From Lachnospiraceae bacterium (lineage in GTDB: Bacteria > Bacillota > Clostridia > Lachnospirales > Lachnospiraceae): 64,000 nt of DNA. Under the pieces are notes generated by a model that made no database searches, was not told the origin of the DNA, and was given only the letters and a program-made list of their open reading frames with translations. A program made the translations under genes and the position numbers. How positions within the stretch are numbered: the stretch's first letter is position 1; the number at the start of each line of letters is the position of its first letter. Where the stretch lies: positions 124,001-188,000 of the forward strand of contig SVFQ01000001.1 of the NCBI GenBank assembly GCA_015056765.1, in the 5' to 3' direction. Positions 35,193 through 45,698 of the stretch are shown here, piece by piece.

Positions 35193-36305
35193 ATGAAAAT
35201 TGTTTGTAAAAAATCTAATCTATTAAACGGTGTTCAAAATGTATCAAAGGCCGTTCCGGTTAGAACTACGATGTCTATTCTTGAATGTATATTGGTAGAT
35301 GCTTCTCAGGGAGAAATTAAATTAACTGCCAATGATATGGAAATTGGAATAGAAACTATCATTGATGGAACAATCGAACAGCCAGGAAAGATTGCATTAG
35401 AGGCAAAGATATTCATAGAAATTGTAAAGAAACTTCCTGATAACGATATTACAATTGAAACTGACGAGAAGAACATGACTTATATTAAGTGTGAAAACTC
35501 CAACTTCAACTTAGTTGGAAAATCTGGAGATGATTACACTTATTTACCTAAAATTGAAAAAATAGATTCTATTGTATTATCTCAGTTCACATTAAAAGAA
35601 ATTATTAGACAAACCATTTTCTCTATTGGAGCAGCTGAAGGATCCAATAAGTTAATGGCTGGTGAATTATTTGAAATAAAAGATGATGTTTTGAAAGTAG
35701 TTGCTCTGGATGGACATCGTATTGCTGTTCGTAAAGTAAAAATGAAAAATGCTTATGGAGAGAAAAAGGTAATTGTTCCCGGAAAAGCATTGAATGAAAT
35801 CAGTAAAATTTTACCTGGTGATACAGATAAAGATGTAGAGGTATTCTTTACTGATAAACACATCGTATTTGAATTCAACACAACTACAGTAGTAGCCAGA
35901 TTGTTAGAGGGAGAATACTTCAATATCAATCAGATGTTGTCTTCTGACTACGAGACAAAAATGAAAATCAATAAAAACAGCTTATTTAGCTGTATTGATA
36001 GAGCTACCTTGCTTGCAAGCGAAGGCAATAGCAAACCTGTTATCATGCAGATTGAAGAAGGTAAAATGCTCATGAATATGAATTCTGCAATTGGTAGCAT
36101 GAGCGAGACCATCGATATTGAGAAGACAGGTAAGGATTTAGTTATAGGTTTCAATCCTAAATTCTTAATGGATGCACTAAAGGCAATTGATGATGAAATT
36201 ATTGATGTTTATTTAGTAAACTCCAAGGCTCCTTGCTATATCAAAAATGCAGATGAAACCTATAATTACATGGTTCTTCCTGTAAACTTTACAACAGTAT
36301 CATAG
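35193..36305 (+). CDS. dnaN: DNA polymerase III beta clamp
   Basis: A 370-residue sliding clamp made of three similar domains that form a ring dimer around DNA. It begins MKIVCKKSNLLNGVQNVSKAV, a typical DnaN N terminus, with TMSILECILVDA after it. The frame has another ATG 18 codons upstream at 35139, but that extension is not conserved-looking and lacks a ribosome site, whereas AAAGGAAG precedes 35193. It follows dnaA in the canonical order, with DnaA boxes in the gap. Confidence 0.96.
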   Translation: MKIVCKKSNLLNGVQNVSKAVPVRTTMSILECILVDASQGEIKLTANDMEIGIETIIDGTIEQPGKIALEAKIFIEIVKKLPDNDITIETDEKNMTYIKCENSNFNLVGKSGDDYTYLPKIEKIDSIVLSQFTLKEIIRQTIFSIGAAEGSNKLMAGELFEIKDDVLKVVALDGHRIAVRKVKMKNAYGEKKVIVPGKALNEISKILPGDTDKDVEVFFTDKHIVFEFNTTTVVARLLEGEYFNINQMLSSDYETKMKINKNSLFSCIDRATLLASEGNSKPVIMQIEEGKMLMNMNSAIGSMSETIDIEKTGKDLVIGFNPKFLMDALKAIDDEIIDVYLVNSKAPCYIKNADETYNYMVLPVNFTTVS

Positions 36306-36323
36306 AAATAGAGAACGTAATCA

Positions 36324-36536
36324 ATGGACAAAATACAAATCAAAGATGAATACATCAAATTGGGACAAGCACTGAAACTGGCTGGATATGTAGATTCCGG
36401 ATTGGATGCTAAGATTGTCATTCAGGATGGTCTTGTAAAAGTAAACGGAGAAGTAGACACCAGAAGAGGAAAAAAACTGGTTCCGGGTGATGTTGTATCC
36501 TTTGAAGACAAAGAATTTGAGGTTACATCTCTATGA
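36324..36536 (+). CDS. yaaA: S4-domain RNA-binding protein YaaA
   Basis: A 70-residue protein that is essentially one S4 RNA-binding domain (LGQALKLAGYVDSGLDAK, then VKVNGEVDTRRGKKL). It is the small gene regularly found between dnaN and recF and is linked to ribosome assembly in Bacillus. Its stop overlaps the recF start by four bases (ATGA), implying coupled translation. Confidence 0.93.
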   Translation: MDKIQIKDEYIKLGQALKLAGYVDSGLDAKIVIQDGLVKVNGEVDTRRGKKLVPGDVVSFEDKEFEVTSL

Positions 36537-37612
36537 TCATCAAGTCTCTGGAATTAACGAATTTCAGAAATTATGAATCTTGCAAAATAGATTTAGACAG
36601 TGGAACAAATATCTTTTACGGAGATAATGCTCAGGGTAAGACAAATATCCTGGAATCAATCTTCATGATGGCAACTACCAAATCTCATAAGGGCAGTAAA
36701 GATGCTGAAATGATAAGATTTGGTCAGGAAGAAGCGCATATCAGAAGCTATCTGTTAAAAGACAACATTACCAGACAAATAGATATGCACCTTCGGAAAA
36801 ATAAATCCAAAGGAATTGCAATAGATCAGCAGCATATCAAAAAGGCAGCAGATTTATTAGGCCTTTTAAATGTGGTATTTTTCTCACCGGAAGATTTAAA
36901 TATCATTAAAAATGGACCGGCTGAGAGAAGAAGATTTATCGATATGGAATTATGCCAAGTAGATTCCATGTACTTGTATAATCTCAATCATTACAACAAA
37001 ATCGTAAATCAGAGAAATAAGCTGCTGAAGGAAATGTACCAGAATCCCGCACTTCGGGAGACCCTATCCATTTGGGATACGCAACTTGTGAGTTATGGTA
37101 CAAAGGTAATTGAAAGAAGAGAAGCCTTTGTATCACAGCTTAATGATATCATGAAAGAAATCCATACAAAGCTTTCCGGAGAAAAGGAAGAAATCACAGT
37201 CATCTATGAGAAAAACTGTGAAGCAGACCAGATGGAAAGCAAGATGATAAGTCAAAGAGACAGAGATATCTATTTAAAGCAGACCACAGTAGGCCCACAC
37301 AGAGACGACATTGCATTTCTTGTAAATGGAGTGGATATCCGTAAATATGGATCTCAAGGTCAGCAAAGAACAGCTGCTCTGTCTTTAAAATTGTCAGAAA
37401 TAGAGCTGATTAAGCGGGCAGTTGGGGATACTCCGGTCCTGCTTTTAGATGACGTATTGTCTGAACTGGATAGTAATCGTCAAAATTACCTGTTAAATGA
37501 AATAGGACATATCCAAACCATTATTACTTGCACCGGTTTAGATGAATTTGTAAAAAACAGATTTGAAATCAATAAAGTTTTCCGCGTAACGGATGGCGTC
37601 ATTGAGGGATAA
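36533..37612 (+). CDS. recF: DNA replication and repair protein RecF
   Basis: A 359-residue SMC-like ATPase that helps load RecA at gaps. Walker A GDNAQGKTNILESI lies at about residues 30-43, the signature motif region GSQGQQRTAALSLKL and Walker B LLLDDVLSELD are near the C terminus. Length is typical. It overlaps yaaA by four bases and precedes gyrB by 33 bases. Confidence 0.96.
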   Translation: MIIKSLELTNFRNYESCKIDLDSGTNIFYGDNAQGKTNILESIFMMATTKSHKGSKDAEMIRFGQEEAHIRSYLLKDNITRQIDMHLRKNKSKGIAIDQQHIKKAADLLGLLNVVFFSPEDLNIIKNGPAERRRFIDMELCQVDSMYLYNLNHYNKIVNQRNKLLKEMYQNPALRETLSIWDTQLVSYGTKVIERREAFVSQLNDIMKEIHTKLSGEKEEITVIYEKNCEADQMESKMISQRDRDIYLKQTTVGPHRDDIAFLVNGVDIRKYGSQGQQRTAALSLKLSEIELIKRAVGDTPVLLLDDVLSELDSNRQNYLLNEIGHIQTIITCTGLDEFVKNRFEINKVFRVTDGVIEG

Positions 37613-37624
37613 TCTTTTGAGTAG

Positions 37625-39574
<1,950 letters not shown>

Positions 39575-39592
39575 ACTCGATGAGAGGGAAAA

Positions 39593-42175
39593 ATGGACGA
39601 TCAGATTTTTGATAAGATCGAAGAAGTCGATCTGAAGAAAAAAATGGAAGACTCTTATATCGACTATGCCATGAGCGTTATTGCTGCTCGTGCACTTCCT
39701 GATGTAAGAGATGGACTTAAGCCGGTACAGCGAAGAGTTCTGTATTCCATGATAGAGTTAAATAATGGACCAGATAAGCCACATAGAAAGAGTGCGCGTA
39801 TCGTCGGTGATACCATGGGTAAATATCACCCTCACGGTGATAGCAGTATCTATGGTGCTTTGGTTAATATGGCCCAGGATTGGAGTACCAGATATCCACT
39901 TGTAGACGGACATGGTAACTTTGGATCCATGGATGGTGATGGCGCTGCTGCTATGCGATACACAGAAGCACGTCTGTCTAAGATTTCCATGGAACTCCTG
40001 GCGGATATCAACAAAGATACGGTAGAGTTTGTTCCAAACTTTGATAACACAGAGAAAGAGCCACTTGTACTGCCAAGTAGATACCCAAACCTTTTGGTAA
40101 ATGGTACCAGCGGTATTGCGGTAGGTATGGCTACCAATATTCCACCACACAATCTGCGTGAAGTAGTAAGTGCAGTGGTAAAAATCATTGACAACAAAGT
40201 ACAAGAAGACAGAGATACAGAAATCGAAGAAGTGCTCCCTCTTGTGAAAGCACCTGACTTCCCAACCGGTGGTATCATTCTTGGTACCAGAGGAAGTGAA
40301 GAAGCTTACAGAACAGGACGAGGCAAAGTAAGAATTCGTGCCGTAACGGATATCGAAACCTTGCCAAACGGTAAAAACAGAATTATCGTGACAGAATTGC
40401 CATACATGGTAAATAAAGCAAATCTTGTTCTGAAGATTGCGGATTTAGTAAAGAATAAAAAAATTGATGGTATCACAGACCTTCGTGATGAATCCAGTAG
40501 AGAAGGTATGCGTATCGTCATTGAACTGCGTAAAGATGTAAATGCCAATGTAATTTTGAACCAGTTGTACAAGCATACACAATTGCAGGATTCCTTTGGT
40601 GTCATCATGCTGGCACTGGTAGATAATCAGCCAAAAGTAATGAATCTACTGGAAATGCTGAATTACTACCTAGACCACCAGAAGGATGTCGTTACCAGAA
40701 GAACTAAGTTCGACTTAAATAAAGCAGAAGAACGTGACCATATTTTACAGGGCTTACTGATTGCCTTAGACCACATTGATGAAGTAATCAAAATCATCCG
40801 TGGAAGCCAGACAACAGCAGAAGCAAAAGAGTCCTTAATGGAGCGTTTCTCCCTTTCCGAAGCACAGGCACAGGCTATCGTAGACATGCGTCTGAGAGCA
40901 CTGACCGGTTTGGAAAGAGAAAAACTGGAAAATGAACACCAGGAATTAATCAAAAAGATTGCAGAATTAAAGGCAATCTTGGCTGATGAAAAACTTCTGT
41001 TAGGTGTCATCAAAGACGAAATCCAGGTAATTGCCTATAAATACGGTGATGATCGTAGAAGCCAGATTGGATTTGATGTATATGACATCAACATGGAAGA
41101 CCTGATTCCTAGAGATAATACAGTCATTGCTATGACCAGCCTTGGTTATATCAAACGTATGACAGTAGATAACTTCAAGTCTCAGCATAGAGGCGGTAAG
41201 GGTATCAAGGGCATGACCACCATTGAAGATGACTACATCGAAGATCTGCTCATGACCACGACACACCACTACCTGATGTTCTTTACCAACTTCGGTAGAG
41301 TATATCGTTTGAAAGCATATGAAATTCCGGAATCCAGTCGTACAGCAAGAGGTGTAGCAATTGTAAACCTTTTACAACTTGCACCAGGTGAAAAGATTAG
41401 CGCAATGATTCCAATCAAGGAATACGTAGAAAATAAGAACCTCTTCTTTGTAACCAAAAACGGTACCGTAAAGAAGACTTCTATCATGGAATATGCTAAT
41501 GTTCGTAAGAATGGACTAACCGCCATCAACTTACGTGAAGATGATGAACTGATTGAAGTAAAGACAACCGGTCCGGAATCCGAGATTTTCCTTGTAACCA
41601 AATATGGTATGTGCATCCGTTTCCATGAAAAAGATGTACGTAGAACAGGAAGATCCTCCTATGGTGTCATCGGTATGAACCTAATGGACCGTGATGAAGT
41701 CGTCGGCATGCAGCTCCAGTCTCAAGGTGAGAACTTACTCATTGTATCCGAAAATGGTATGGGTAAACGTACCAAGATGGAGGAATTCACACTGCAGCAT
41801 AGAGGCGGTAAAGGTGTGAAATGCTATAAGATTACAGAAAAGACAGGAAACGTAGTAGGTGTCAAAGCTGTAACAGATGAGCATGAAATCATGATGATAA
41901 CTACAGAAGGTGTCATTATTCAGATTCCAATGGATGATGTATCCATCTTAGGTAGAATCACATCCGGCGTGAAACTGATTTCTCTTGAGAAAAATGTCAA
42001 AGTAGCAAAAATTGCGAAAGTAAGAGAAAAGATAAGCAACGGAGAAGAGGAATTCGAAAATGTAGATGATGCATTAGAGGATATCCCGGAAGAAGAAAGA
42101 CTCGGAAGACTCCCGGTGGAGGATGACGAGGAAGAAGAGGGAAAAGGCATTTTCCCAACTGAAGAGGAAGAATAA
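39593..42175 (+). CDS. gyrA: DNA gyrase subunit A
   Basis: An 860-residue breakage-reunion subunit. The winged-helix region has the quinolone-determining segment [19 protein letters not shown] with the active tyrosine in AMRYTEARL, followed by the coiled coil and C-terminal beta-pinwheel with a GyrA-box variant [10 protein letters not shown] (and a second QHRGGKGVK), which wraps DNA and marks gyrase rather than topoisomerase IV. In the quinolone region the serine is present (DSSIYG), the susceptible-type residue. The tail is strongly acidic. The start follows GAGAGGGAAAA. Confidence 0.98.
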   Translation: MDDQIFDKIEEVDLKKKMEDSYIDYAMSVIAARALPDVRDGLKPVQRRVLYSMIELNNGPDKPHRKSARIVGDTMGKYHPHGDSSIYGALVNMAQDWSTRYPLVDGHGNFGSMDGDGAAAMRYTEARLSKISMELLADINKDTVEFVPNFDNTEKEPLVLPSRYPNLLVNGTSGIAVGMATNIPPHNLREVVSAVVKIIDNKVQEDRDTEIEEVLPLVKAPDFPTGGIILGTRGSEEAYRTGRGKVRIRAVTDIETLPNGKNRIIVTELPYMVNKANLVLKIADLVKNKKIDGITDLRDESSREGMRIVIELRKDVNANVILNQLYKHTQLQDSFGVIMLALVDNQPKVMNLLEMLNYYLDHQKDVVTRRTKFDLNKAEERDHILQGLLIALDHIDEVIKIIRGSQTTAEAKESLMERFSLSEAQAQAIVDMRLRALTGLEREKLENEHQELIKKIAELKAILADEKLLLGVIKDEIQVIAYKYGDDRRSQIGFDVYDINMEDLIPRDNTVIAMTSLGYIKRMTVDNFKSQHRGGKGIKGMTTIEDDYIEDLLMTTTHHYLMFFTNFGRVYRLKAYEIPESSRTARGVAIVNLLQLAPGEKISAMIPIKEYVENKNLFFVTKNGTVKKTSIMEYANVRKNGLTAINLREDDELIEVKTTGPESEIFLVTKYGMCIRFHEKDVRRTGRSSYGVIGMNLMDRDEVVGMQLQSQGENLLIVSENGMGKRTKMEEFTLQHRGGKGVKCYKITEKTGNVVGVKAVTDEHEIMMITTEGVIIQIPMDDVSILGRITSGVKLISLEKNVKVAKIAKVREKISNGEEEFENVDDALEDIPEEERLGRLPVEDDEEEEGKGIFPTEEEE

Positions 42176-42220
42176 CAAAAATAGGTAACCAAGGATGACT
42201 TGGTTACCTATTCTTCTTTT
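42176..42220. terminator. Bidirectional terminator between gyrA and the GNAT gene
   Basis: A perfect 13-bp stem (42180-42192 with 42200-42212) with a 7-base loop, A-rich to the left and T-rich to the right, lies between the convergent genes. Confidence 0.88.
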
Positions 42221-42239
42221 ATAAAAAAATGCCTAAGAT

Positions 42240-42992
42240 TTATTCATGAAGCACACGGAAAAAATACTGGTAGAAAAACCGGAAGCCGATTTTTTCATAA
42301 AGCTTTTTCGCAGATTCATTATCATGTACAACCTGCAGATAAGCATGACTGGCACCCTTTTGAGAAGCTTTTTGCAAAATCGCGGTAATTAGCGCTTTCG
42401 CATAGCCCTTTCTGCGATATGCCTCGTCCACATGAATTGCGTAGATTCCTACATAATCCCTATCCAGTACTCCAAGACCTGTGGCTACAATACGACCATC
42501 AAGGGAAATTGTGGCAGCGATGGTGTCCTTTGGAATTGCGGCATACATGGAAGGAACAACTCGGAGATGATCTGGATTTGTCGTATGTTTCAAGGAAAAT
42601 AAAGTCTGAATCCACTCTGCACTTACGTGATCTTCCAAAGTAACCATTGCATAAGGGGCATTAAAATTTGCCTCATCTATAGAAAGGGTATATACATCTG
42701 TGATATGCTCTTTTACGTAACCTCTGTTTTCCAGCATAAAGTCAAAATCCGGAGACACAAGAGGCGAAATTTTAAAAATAGTGGGAGTATTCCATCGGCG
42801 ATATAGAGATTCACAATAGGGAATCTTTTGACTCCAAGGCAGTGTAGAAGTGCCGAACTGCTCTACAGAGTTGGTACGATGGGTATAAAAGTAAGAAAAG
42901 CGAATGATCCAGCCATCGTATAGCTCCATCTGATGAGATGGCCAGGCATTCAAAGATAAATCCTCAATGATTTTAATGTTTTCCTGTTCCAT
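42240..42992 (-). CDS. GNAT family N-acetyltransferase
   Basis: A 250-residue protein with an acetyl-CoA-binding GNAT domain in its C-terminal half: the motif A region VDEAYRRKGYAKALI and the motif B region DNESAKKLYEKIGF. The N-terminal half (about 1-120, with DGWIIRFSYFYTHRTNSV) resembles the extra domain of two-domain GNAT proteins. The acceptor is unknown. The ATG at 42992 follows TTGGAGGAGCTT; the in-frame TTG four codons upstream is part of that site. Confidence 0.88.
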   Translation of the reverse strand: MEQENIKIIEDLSLNAWPSHQMELYDGWIIRFSYFYTHRTNSVEQFGTSTLPWSQKIPYCESLYRRWNTPTIFKISPLVSPDFDFMLENRGYVKEHITDVYTLSIDEANFNAPYAMVTLEDHVSAEWIQTLFSLKHTTNPDHLRVVPSMYAAIPKDTIAATISLDGRIVATGLGVLDRDYVGIYAIHVDEAYRRKGYAKALITAILQKASQKGASHAYLQVVHDNESAKKLYEKIGFRFFYQYFFRVLHE

Positions 42993-43148
42993 AAGCTCCT
43001 CCAAGTTAGATTTATTTTATCCCAAAGAGAAGTTCTGGACAAGAAAAAAACATAGTTACGTGGTAGAATAACAAAAAATCAAAGAAATCAAACCAAAATT
43101 AGAGAAACTGCATCTAACAGATGAATGGATGCAAGATCGGGTGAGACG

Positions 43149-43691
43149 ATGAATGATATCTACGAAGCTCTAGTAGAGCACATAACGGAAAATCAGGCTC
43201 AGTTCTACCGAGCTGCATATTATTATGTCAAAAATCGCGAAGCTGCATTGGACGTAGTGCAAAACGCTATCTGTAAAGGATTAGAGCATTACGACAAACT
43301 CCAAAGTAAAGAGGCCATGGCAAGTTGGTTTTACAGAATTGTGATCAACGAAGCGCTGATGTACCTTCGAAAAGAGAAGAAGTACATTGCTTGGGATGAA
43401 ACGGAAAGCGACCTTTTGGAAGGGCGGTATGATGAACCTGCCTATGAAGCGGATTTGGATATGACGGAGAAAATCTCCCAGCTTCCTACAGAGATGCAAG
43501 TCATCATCCAACTGCACTTCTATGAAGGAAAAACCCTGAAAGAAATTGCTGAAATTCGAGGAACAAACTTAAACACTGTAAAATCCAGACTATATGCTGC
43601 ATGTAAAAAACTTGGAAAAGCTCTGGAAGAAGAGGACGAAACACTGGTGACCAGGTATTCAAAAGACAAAAGAAAGGAGAATCTGGCATGA
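43149..43691 (+). CDS. ECF-type RNA polymerase sigma factor
   Basis: A 180-residue sigma-70 family protein with only regions 2 and 4: region 2 in YRAAYYYVKNREAALDVVQNA and WFYRIVINEALMYLRK, and region 4 helix-turn-helix in GKTLKEIAEIRGTNLNTVKSRLY, in pieces. It overlaps the next gene by four bases (ATGA), the usual layout of an ECF sigma with its anti-sigma factor. The partner's N terminus resembles RsiV, so this may be a SigV-like factor responding to envelope stress. A possible extended -10 element (TGGTAGAAT, 43061-43069) lies upstream; no clear ECF-type promoter was recognised. The ATG at 43149 has GGGTGAG before it; an in-frame ATG eight codons upstream is possible. Confidence 0.88.
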   Translation: MNDIYEALVEHITENQAQFYRAAYYYVKNREAALDVVQNAICKGLEHYDKLQSKEAMASWFYRIVINEALMYLRKEKKYIAWDETESDLLEGRYDEPAYEADLDMTEKISQLPTEMQVIIQLHFYEGKTLKEIAEIRGTNLNTVKSRLYAACKKLGKALEEEDETLVTRYSKDKRKENLA

Positions 43692-44425
43692 AAGGCTGGG
43701 AAAAAGAAAAACAAGCTTATGATGCAATAGAAATTCCGCCAGAACTCCGAGTAATGGTGAAAAAAACCATTCAGTATGACCGCGCTAAGAAGGCGAAAGA
43801 AGCAGCAAGAAAGAAAAAAATATTGGTATTCAGAAGCATTACGGCTGTAGCTGCAGCTGCAATCGTATTTTTAGTAGTAGGTGTGAATACCAGCTATGCA
43901 TTTGCAAAGGAAGTCAGCAGAGTTCCTGTAGCGAAAACTATAGCGAAAACCGTAAGGGTAAGAGATTACTCTGAACAAGTAAAGAACGATCCGGATTATC
44001 AGTCTATGATAAGCGGTGAAAGCATCAACGAAAACTATGCGGAATTCTTTGCAGAAGTACAGGAGAAGAATCAGATTCCTACTGTCGACACAGAGGATGT
44101 GCCGGTAGTTCCTGAGACAGAGACGGTGGAAGAAACAGTAGAAACAGAAGCCCTGCAGGAAACTGAAACAGTAGAGGAAACCGTAGAAGAGCCTACAGAA
44201 GAAACTGTGGAAGATATCTCCGGTAATGATGCGAAAGAAGACATCTCCGGTAATGATTTAACAGAAGAAACTATCGTAGAAGAGACTTTGGAAGAAGATA
44301 CTTCCGAAAGTACAAAAGAAAATGCTACAATAGAGAAAACGAACTTGCAAGAAACAGTCGAAACAAACGAGAAGACAGAAACCTCTAAGAGCGAGACTAC
44401 GAAAAAACAGACTGAAAATCATTGA
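43688..44425 (+). CDS. Anti-sigma-factor-like membrane protein with acidic low-complexity exterior
   Basis: A 245-residue protein: cytoplasmic N terminus (about 1-48) that resembles RsiV-type anti-sigma regions (IPPELRVMVKKTI), one transmembrane helix (about 50-68), then the region NTSYAFAKEVSRVPVAKTIAKTV typical of RsiV-like proteins. The remaining exterior part from about residue 120 is almost all Glu, Thr and Val with repeats such as EDISGND (twice) and VEETVE. The folded lysozyme-sensing DUF3298 domain of RsiV is missing. It overlaps the sigma gene and should bind that sigma factor. luxS follows after 13 bases. The anti-sigma role is inferred. Confidence 0.78.
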   Translation: MKGWEKEKQAYDAIEIPPELRVMVKKTIQYDRAKKAKEAARKKKILVFRSITAVAAAAIVFLVVGVNTSYAFAKEVSRVPVAKTIAKTVRVRDYSEQVKNDPDYQSMISGESINENYAEFFAEVQEKNQIPTVDTEDVPVVPETETVEETVETEALQETETVEETVEEPTEETVEDISGNDAKEDISGNDLTEETIVEETLEEDTSESTKENATIEKTNLQETVETNEKTETSKSETTKKQTENH

Positions 44426-44438
44426 TAAGGAGTAAACC

Positions 44439-44918
44439 ATGGAGAAAATCGCAAGCTTTACGGTGAATCACCTGGATTTAGAGCCGGGAATCTATGTGTC
44501 CAGAAAGGACCATATCGGTAGCGAAGTACTGACAACTTTTGATTTACGTATGACAGCACCAAACAAAGAACCGGTTATGAATACAGCCGATATTCATACA
44601 ATTGAGCATTTAGGCGCCACATTTTTAAGAAATGATCCTGAGTGGAAGGATAAAACCATTTACTTTGGACCTATGGGTTGCCGTACCGGATTCTATGTTA
44701 TTTTTGCAGGTGACTTAGATTCCAAAGACATCGTGCCCATTATTACCAAACTTTTCGAATTTGTAAGAGATTTCGAAGGTGACGTACCTGGGGCATCTCC
44801 AAGAGATTGCGGTAATTACCTGGATATCAATCTGCCTATGGCAAAATACCTAGGAAAACGCTATCTGGATAACACACTGTATCATATTGATGAGAAACAT
44901 TTGGTATATCCAGAATAA
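44439..44918 (+). CDS. luxS: S-ribosylhomocysteine lyase (autoinducer-2 synthase)
   Basis: Splits S-ribosylhomocysteine into homocysteine and DPD, the precursor of autoinducer-2. The 159-residue protein has the metal-binding H53-T-I-E-H57, the catalytic cysteine in GPMGCRTG and the third ligand in ASPRDCGNY. All catalytic residues are present. It follows the anti-sigma-like gene by 13 bases with its own TAAGGAG ribosome site and no visible promoter, and precedes mtnN by 10 bases, so the four genes look like one transcription unit. Confidence 0.97.
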   Translation: MEKIASFTVNHLDLEPGIYVSRKDHIGSEVLTTFDLRMTAPNKEPVMNTADIHTIEHLGATFLRNDPEWKDKTIYFGPMGCRTGFYVIFAGDLDSKDIVPIITKLFEFVRDFEGDVPGASPRDCGNYLDINLPMAKYLGKRYLDNTLYHIDEKHLVYPE

Positions 44919-44928
44919 AGGAGAAAAG

Positions 44929-45630
44929 ATGAAATTAGGTATTATCGGTGCCATGGAAATTGAAGTGGCCACTTTAAAAGAAAAAATGACTATCACCCGT
45001 AGTGTGACAAAAGCAGGTATGACGTTCTGTGAAGGTACACTGGAAGGAAAAGATGTTGTCGTAGTACAGTGCGGCGTTGGAAAAGTAAATGCTGCTATGT
45101 GCGTCCAAGTTTTAGCAGATTTATTTGATGTCACCCATGTGATGAACACCGGTGTTGCAGGTTCCCTGAATGCGCAGCTGGATATTGGAGATATTCTGGT
45201 ATCTAGAGATGCAGTACAGCACGATATGGATGTAACAGCACTGGGATACAAGCCTGGTCAGGTACCTGGTCTATCCATGTGGAGCTTTGAAGCAGATCCG
45301 GCTATGGCGAAAGCTGCGGCTGAAGCCTGCAGAAAAGTGAACAGCGATATCAACGTAGTGGAAGGTCGCGTTGTCAGTGGAGATTTATTTGTTTCCGGCA
45401 AAGAAGCTAAGAACAAGCTGGTAGAAGTATTCGAAGGAGATTGTGCAGAAATGGAAGGCGCTTCCATCGCACAGGCTGCTACTTTAAACCAGATCCCGTT
45501 CCTGGTACTGCGTGCCATCTCTGATAAGGCAGATGATTCTGCGCAGATGGATTATCCATCCTTTGAGAAAAAGGCAGCAGAGCACTGCGCAAACCTAGTA
45601 GTAGAATTTGTAAAGAATTTCGAAGCATAG
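44929..45630 (+). CDS. mtnN: 5'-methylthioadenosine/S-adenosylhomocysteine nucleosidase
   Basis: A 233-residue nucleosidase (Pfs) that removes adenine from S-adenosylhomocysteine and methylthioadenosine, giving the LuxS substrate. It starts MKLGIIGAMEIEVATL, and has the conserved NTGVAGSL, VSGDLFVSG and EMEGASIAQ segments, ending with the catalytic Asp region RAISDKADDSA. The ATG at 44929 follows AAAGGAGAAAAG; upstream in-frame codons overlap luxS and are not needed. It pairs with luxS in the activated methyl cycle. Confidence 0.97.
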   Translation: MKLGIIGAMEIEVATLKEKMTITRSVTKAGMTFCEGTLEGKDVVVVQCGVGKVNAAMCVQVLADLFDVTHVMNTGVAGSLNAQLDIGDILVSRDAVQHDMDVTALGYKPGQVPGLSMWSFEADPAMAKAAAEACRKVNSDINVVEGRVVSGDLFVSGKEAKNKLVEVFEGDCAEMEGASIAQAATLNQIPFLVLRAISDKADDSAQMDYPSFEKKAAEHCANLVVEFVKNFEA

Positions 45631-45639
45631 AACCAAAAC

Positions 45640-45675
45640 ACCCCTTAGACTTAGATGAGTCTAAGGGGTTTCTTT
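45640..45675. terminator. Terminator after luxS-mtnN
   Basis: A perfect 12-bp stem accccttagact (45640-45651) with its complement (45658-45669), then TTTCTTTT. It closes the sigma-luxS-mtnN unit and may also serve the convergent debranching-enzyme gene. Confidence 0.88.
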
Positions 45676-45698
45676 TGTCCCAAAAAGGTGGTACAGCA

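Noticed and set aside
43005-43148. A specific ECF autoregulatory promoter before the sigma gene
   Set aside because: No AAC/CGT-type pair with proper spacing was clear; only a possible extended -10 (43061-43069) was noted.
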